Source: Neurospora tetraspora
Lineage: Eukaryota > Ascomycota > Sordariomycetes > Sordariales > Sordariaceae
Direction: 5' to 3'
Assembly (NCBI RefSeq): GCF_033439725.1
Contig: NW_026944386.1
Location: forward strand, 4,340,001-4,404,000
DNA: 64,000 nucleotides
The translations under genes were made by a program, and so were the position numbers. The stretch's first letter is position 1. Each line of letters begins with the position of its first letter. Positions 59,432 to 64,000 of the stretch are shown here, piece after piece. The notes beneath the pieces are model-generated. The model did no database searches and was not told the DNA's origin. It worked only from the letters and a program-made list of their open reading frames with translations.

Positions 59432-59827
59432 CTACCTCCCCTTATTTCTCTCCCCTTCCCACACCAAAGCATCGGTATTCCCAGGCCTAACAGCCGTAAC
59501 CAAAGTGGTGGGCACATCGACATTCAGGTTCAGATTACCCTCCACACCCTCCATGCCCTCTGATCCTTCCTCCTCCTCATTCCCTGCATCGCGTGCCTTC
59601 AAAGGCGGCACACTAATAAAAGGAGAAGGTTCAGGTCTATAGGTGATTTGGTAGACGACGTCGGGTGGGAGTTCGAAGAGACCTTGAGCATGCACCATGA
59701 CAAGCTGTTGACGGAAATGGGAGGTCAGATATGGCGAATGGAGAAGAGGAGAAGGCCGTGGATAGAGACTTACGCATGGGAGCGCGAGAGGGGCCAGGAG
59801 GCTGAGGATGGCAGTTTTGGAGAACAT
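59432..59827 (-). CDS. Small secreted protein without Cys core
   Basis: Two exons, 59774-59827 and 59432-59704; 108 residues, phase 0 intron (GTAAGT donor, CAACAG acceptor). Exon 1 has 18 codons (MFSKTAILSLLAPLALPC) and provides the signal peptide, the same layout as three of the Cys-family genes upstream. The mature part (HAQGLFELPPDVVYQITYRP, an acidic EEEEGSEGMEGVEG stretch, then VDVPTTLVTAVRPG) lacks the C-x4-C core. The shared early intron could mean common origin or simply a common fungal secreted-gene structure. Function unknown. Confidence 0.65.
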   Translation of the reverse strand: MFSKTAILSLLAPLALPCVSLYPRPSPLLHSPYLTSHFRQQLVMVHAQGLFELPPDVVYQITYRPEPSPFISVPPLKARDAGNEEEEGSEGMEGVEGNLNLNVDVPTTLVTAVRPGNTDALVWEGERNKGR

Positions 59828-60882
59828 TTTGGTTGGCTTTGAAGGCTTTGAGAAGTTGGTGAGGGAGTGATGCTTTCACTGGGGATGATGATGTGCTGGA
59901 TGCATGAGATGGATGAGCTTGGGCGCCGAGGAGGTTGGCCTTATGTACTTTATCGAGTTCTCTTGACGATAACCTCCACCGGCCCAGGACACCTCACCTT
60001 CCAACCAAGTTGACATCACGACGGCCTTCATTTTGTGGCGTCTTGTTGGCATACATGATTTCTGCGAACATCACAACCGTGGGGGAGGCCGTCGTGATCG
60101 ATAAAGCGGTTTGCTCCCGTGCGCCTCAAGAGAAACTATCGACGGCAGAATTTGTGGCGCGGAAAGTGTAAAAAGTCTTGAGCCGTTGGTGGTGGCGGTA
60201 TCATTGAGGACCAGCGACTGAACGGCACCTACGTCGGTTGAAGAGGAAAACATCAATGCACTTAACGAAATATGTACACGAAACTATTCAAGAATCAAGA
60301 ATCCAAAGCATGATGCGATAATCCCAACACAAAAAACCAAACAGGAACAAACCACCAAGATAATCAAGAACCGAAACAAAAGGGAAAACCTGCCCGCACC
60401 CTACGCTTTCCTATACGTACCCTGTCTCCTACAGCCCCCCTGAATTTTCTACCCAATTCAGGCCATACCTGTCAGATAGAGGTATTCAGGAAAGCGTTCA
60501 GGCTATACTATCCTATTTCGAGCTTCGATATTCTTTGGAGAGCCTTCAAATATAATCATTGAGAGCCAGTTGTAGAAGAGGGCACTATAGATGTAATTGG
60601 GAAGAAACTTGCTAATAATGGGGTGGGAACAAGTATTGTCAAAAAGAAAACCTCTTTAGTATATGGGATATGCGCTATCGATTTTGGGAAATGAGGTTTT
60701 GGACGCTGATTTAGTCGTGGTAGTTGATAATACAGGAAAATTTCGAAATTCGTAGGGTACGTGTAGGATATCGTAAGGTGCGGGCAGGTTTTGCCAAACA
60801 AAACCCCATGTACAGGACCCAAGAAGAAACCGCAACAATGGCCCTTGTTCACCACAAACAAACAAGACCTCACTCCTCCACC
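59828..60882. other. Intergenic, 3' of the synthetase gene
   Basis: About 1 kb with no supported gene; includes the promoter of the small secreted-protein gene and the 3' UTR of the peptide synthetase. Confidence 0.6.
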
Positions 60883-63800
60883 TTAGTAGGCAACATCCAA
60901 CTCCTCCCAAGGCCTCTCCACCAACTGCTTCAACGCCTCACAAACCTCACCCAGCACAACCTCCGCCTCCTCCTTCCAGCACTCCATAGTAACAATCTCC
61001 AACACCATCTCCTCGCCCTTCTCATCCCTAAACGCCTGCACCTTCCACTCCCTCAACGGCTCCTCATAACAATAAAGCGTCTCAAACTCCGCCTTCGCTC
61101 CCTGTTCCTGCCGTCCATCCTTCTCTTCCCCGGCGGAGAACTCGAGCTTCTCCACATGCGCCACATCCTGATGCACCACCGTATCAAACCACATATCCTT
61201 TTCGAGGGTCCACTCCGTACAAGTCCTCACAATCTCCTCCAAACCCATGCAATCATAAGCAGAAGAAGCCATGTGCTGCGTCTGCAGCTCTGCCAACAAG
61301 TCATGGCCCGTGCGAATGGGTTTGGAGGGGTTGTCGAACTTGACGCGCGCAGGCACGTATTGCCACGTAGGACCGGTGACGGCGTTGGTATCCTTTACGC
61401 CGGGGACGTCAACGGAGCGGCCGGAGGAGACTTCGCCGAAGATGACGTCGGCGGACTTGACGTGGCGGGCGAGAGCGAGTGCCCAGGCTGCTGAAGGCAA
61501 AGTGGCGACGGTGACGTCGCGCGAGCGCGCGGAGATGTCGACGGCGCGGTGGATGGCGTGGTGCTTGCGCGAGGTGATGGGCGCCGAGGGGCGGAAGCGG
61601 GTGATGCCCGATGAGCCAGACAGGAGGTTGCGCCAGTAGGGGATGGCGGCGGGGATGGAGTCGCGGATAGTGTGGGCGACGAAGTGCGAGAAGGGGTAGG
61701 AGGGCGGGATGGAGGAGGACTGTGGGGAGCCGAGGTACAGCTGGTGGAACTGGTGCAGGATGATGGGGAGGCAGATCTCGTCGTATTGGGCGTGCGACAG
61801 GCGGAAGGCGAGCGAGCATGAAGTGCCGTTGGTGACGAAGAACCATTTCACGAAGGAGGAGCCGTACGGCATGCGGGTTTGCGAGTCGAGCCGGCAGACT
61901 TGGGCGGCGAAGTCCTTGACGGAGGCGTTGTCGGTTTCGTAGGAGGCGATGGACGTGGCTAGGTTGTCGATGACGACGCCGTAGCAGGTGTTGGAGGCGT
62001 CGGAACCGCCAGCGCGGACGAAGACGGTGCGTAGGATCTCGTTGCGCGCGACGACTTCGTGGCAGGCGCGGAAGAGGGCGGCTTTGTCGACCATGGCGTT
62101 GAAGTGCATCAGCTCGTAGCGGAGAGAGAAACGGGGGAGCTCGACGGTGCCGCGGACGGCGATCTCCTGGAGGGGACGGGTGGGAAGGACGTCGGCGACG
62201 GTCCAGGATTTGTCGGCCAGGGACTGTTTGACGACCTCCAGGATGCTGTCCTTGTCGTCCTCGAGGAGAGAGAAAGGCTTATACTCGGTCTCAATCTTCT
62301 CCGAACCGTCAACCACGGCACCGGTGGTCTGCATGACATTGGCCATGTCGAACAGCGTGCGGTTGGCAAACACCTGGGCAACGCTGATCTTGAGACCCTG
62401 CTGGCGTGCCTCTGACACCAACTTCATGGCAGTAATGGAGTCACCACCGCGGTTGAAGAAGCTGTCACCGAGGTAGATGTTATCTTCCTTGACCTTGAGC
62501 AGCTTGGCCCAAATCTTGCGCAGAGTCTTCTGCTTGGCCGAAGTGGCAGCAACAGCGGAGGGAGCGACGGAGGAAGCAACCTTCTTCTTGGCCACCTCGG
62601 TCTTGGGTTCGGAAGCCTTGAGGATGCAGAGGGAGGCAGAATCGCCGTCAACCTTGAACTTGGCGAGCTGGCCGGTCTTGTAGAGCTTCTTGCTGCCAGT
62701 GTACCAGGCCGGAATCTCAGCGAGAAGAGCCGCAGGCGCAGCAAGCTCCTTGCTGGTCTCAACTACGAGCTCGCCCGCCGCACCAACAGGCACAAGCCTG
62801 CCAACATCAGCAGCATCAACAATCCAGACACCCTCCAAATCTTCCTCGATGATGCCCGCAGCGAACGGATCCGATTCAGCAGCGAGGTTCTTAACACCCG
62901 CCAACTTCTTCACCTCCTCATGATCCTTCTCAGTCAAGCACTCCAACTGGCCCACCTTCCTCTCCCCACTGCCCTCCTCACACAACTGCCTCACCACCAC
63001 CTGCAACTGATCCAAAGCCTTCTTAACAACATCCATCTCCACCGTCTTGGAGTCAAAAGACGCCATGACAAGGAACCCATCAGCCTCAAGCGAGCAAACC
63101 AGCATCAACGCATAGGTATTGAACTTCAACGCCTCCTGCGCCGCCTCAGTGTCGCCAGCGGGGACGAGGCCTGTCGCGGGCGTGTTCTCCGTAACGCCAA
63201 CCTCGCCCGCAGCGGGATGAAGGACGATACCAGTCCTCAACTCGCACGCTTGCAGCGCGTCATCGGACAAGCGACGGATGTGCTGCAGACCGGCGTGCTC
63301 GTAGGGGATTTGGGTGATCATCTGCTCTGCCACCTGCTGCAAGTACTCGGCGACAGTCTGCTCGCGATCGACGCAGACGCGCACAGGAACGGTGGTGATC
63401 ATTGGGCCTTCGATCTCATCCGCGCCCACGATGGGGGCGTTACGACCGGTTAACGTCTCGCCGAAGACAATGTCGTTGTTACCGGCTGTGTACTGGCTTG
63501 CCACGAGGGCCCAGGCAGCGCGGACGATAGTGGCGAGGGTGATGGTCGTGTTCGGGGAAGAAGGGGGTTTGCGGCCGTCGAGGGAGACGTACAGCTCCCA
63601 GAGGGAGTCGGCACGGGTTTGGTAACCCTCGAATGGCAAGGCGGGGAATTGCAGACCGGTGGCGCCGGCGAGCTGGTCCTTCCAGTAGGCGTCGCAGGCG
63701 GCGCGGTCGAGCGAGTTGTTGAGGTAGTTGATGAAGTGCTTGAACTCCGCCGCGGGCTTGCGCGGGACGAGGCCCTGGTAGGCCTGGTTGACGCGGTCGA

Positions 63801-64000
63801 CGACGAGGGGCATGGACCAGCCATCATACAAAGCGTGGTGCATGGTCAGGACGAAGTGGTAGGCGTCGCCGTCCTGGATGAGGCCGTAGCGGACGAGAGG
63901 CTTGCCGAGGTCCATTTCCTCGTTGCGGTCGGTCTCGAGGTACTCGGCGAGGGTAGGGGCGGAGTGCCAGTGCAGAGGCTCCTTGACGACGACTTGCATC
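60883..64000 (-). CDS. Non-ribosomal peptide synthetase, NPS6/SidD-type extracellular siderophore synthetase (C-terminal 1038 residues)
   Basis: An open frame of 1038 codons with no intron runs to the right edge, so the start is outside. Domain order in window numbering: condensation domain (1 to about 340) with intact MHHALYDGWS; a remnant adenylation segment of only about 100 residues (about 355-455), including VWIVDAADVGRLVPVGAAGE and LYKTGQLAKF but lacking the ATP- and substrate-binding core; thiolation domain with the phosphopantetheine Ser in FFNRGGDSITAMK (about 519); and a terminal condensation domain (about 590-1038) whose active-site motif is SHAQYDE. The order C-dA-T-C matches the end of the A-T-C-dA-T-C enzymes that build fusarinine/coprogen-type extracellular siderophores from hydroxamate-ornithine units. 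These enzymes are usually induced under iron limitation; no GATA-factor site can be tied to it here because its promoter is off-window. Confidence 0.82.
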   Translation of the reverse strand, partial: MQVVVKEPLHWHSAPTLAEYLETDRNEEMDLGKPLVRYGLIQDGDAYHFVLTMHHALYDGWSMPLVVDRVNQAYQGLVPRKPAAEFKHFINYLNNSLDRAACDAYWKDQLAGATGLQFPALPFEGYQTRADSLWELYVSLDGRKPPSSPNTTITLATIVRAAWALVASQYTAGNNDIVFGETLTGRNAPIVGADEIEGPMITTVPVRVCVDREQTVAEYLQQVAEQMITQIPYEHAGLQHIRRLSDDALQACELRTGIVLHPAAGEVGVTENTPATGLVPAGDTEAAQEALKFNTYALMLVCSLEADGFLVMASFDSKTVEMDVVKKALDQLQVVVRQLCEEGSGERKVGQLECLTEKDHEEVKKLAGVKNLAAESDPFAAGIIEEDLEGVWIVDAADVGRLVPVGAAGELVVETSKELAAPAALLAEIPAWYTGSKKLYKTGQLAKFKVDGDSASLCILKASEPKTEVAKKKVASSVAPSAVAATSAKQKTLRKIWAKLLKVKEDNIYLGDSFFNRGGDSITAMKLVSEARQQGLKISVAQVFANRTLFDMANVMQTTGAVVDGSEKIETEYKPFSLLEDDKDSILEVVKQSLADKSWTVADVLPTRPLQEIAVRGTVELPRFSLRYELMHFNAMVDKAALFRACHEVVARNEILRTVFVRAGGSDASNTCYGVVIDNLATSIASYETDNASVKDFAAQVCRLDSQTRMPYGSSFVKWFFVTNGTSCSLAFRLSHAQYDEICLPIILHQFHQLYLGSPQSSSIPPSYPFSHFVAHTIRDSIPAAIPYWRNLLSGSSGITRFRPSAPITSRKHHAIHRAVDISARSRDVTVATLPSAAWALALARHVKSADVIFGEVSSGRSVDVPGVKDTNAVTGPTWQYVPARVKFDNPSKPIRTGHDLLAELQTQHMASSAYDCMGLEEIVRTCTEWTLEKDMWFDTVVHQDVAHVEKLEFSAGEEKDGRQEQGAKAEFETLYCYEEPLREWKVQAFRDEKGEEMVLEIVTMECWKEEAEVVLGEVCEALKQLVERPWEELDVAY

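Noticed and set aside
58974-59642. 222-codon plus-strand reading frame
   Set aside because: Its second half is the antisense of the two-exon secreted-protein gene at 59432-59827, which has a signal peptide and clean splice sites.
1-64000. CRISPR arrays, operons, ribosome-binding sites
   Set aside because: The sequence is eukaryotic (spliceosomal introns, intron-bearing tRNA); no regularly spaced short repeats of CRISPR type were seen.

Overview
The window is nuclear DNA of a filamentous ascomycete (Pezizomycotina). The signs are short GT-AG introns of about 50-100 nt, GC-rich third codon positions, families found only in filamentous fungi, and a 16.5-kb AT-rich block whose C-to-T and G-to-A changes between repeat copies are the pattern left by repeat-induced point mutation (RIP). 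The species cannot be read from the sequence.

Left arm (1-19436). Two tandem paralogues on the minus strand (1-3151, running off the edge, and 4147-8588) encode large proteins ending in a CorA-like GMNN membrane domain; both carry the same 9-nt micro-exon. They are followed by a rhodopsin-like (SAT4/PTH11-type) seven-helix membrane protein, an intron-containing tRNA-Lys(CTT), a 96-bp-arm inverted repeat abutting a small nuclear-type protein with a possible transposase-derived helix-turn-helix, a 124-bp MITE-like element with 9-bp target duplication, and a DOMON-cytochrome b561 membrane protein.

Retroelement block (19437-35929). It resolves into a nested set. A Copia element (165-bp LTRs, target duplication CATGG) received a forward Gypsy element (252-bp LTRs, TTTAC), a reverse Gypsy element (about 370-bp LTRs, ATTAT/ATTGT) and a 124-bp solo-LTR-like insert (AAACC/AAATC). 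Removing the inserts leaves a Copia element of about 5.6 kb. Nearly all of it is RIP-degraded and no intact gene remains.

Right arm (35930-64000). It holds a C2H2-type zinc-finger protein gene, a TTAA-bounded inverted-repeat element containing telomere-like CCCTAA motifs, a long disordered conserved-type protein with four tandem acidic repeats, and a short serine-rich protein. From 51 to 60 kb lies a cluster of small secreted proteins. Four genes and one broken copy share a cysteine signature (C-x4-C-x8/9-C, the last Cys preceded by Trp) and related intron positions; two other small secreted proteins sit among them.

The right edge carries the last 1038 residues of a non-ribosomal peptide synthetase with the order condensation, vestigial adenylation, thiolation, condensation. 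That is the tail expected of an NPS6/SidD-type extracellular siderophore synthetase. The secreted-protein cluster next to it is the best candidate here for an undescribed system; its function is not inferable from sequence alone.
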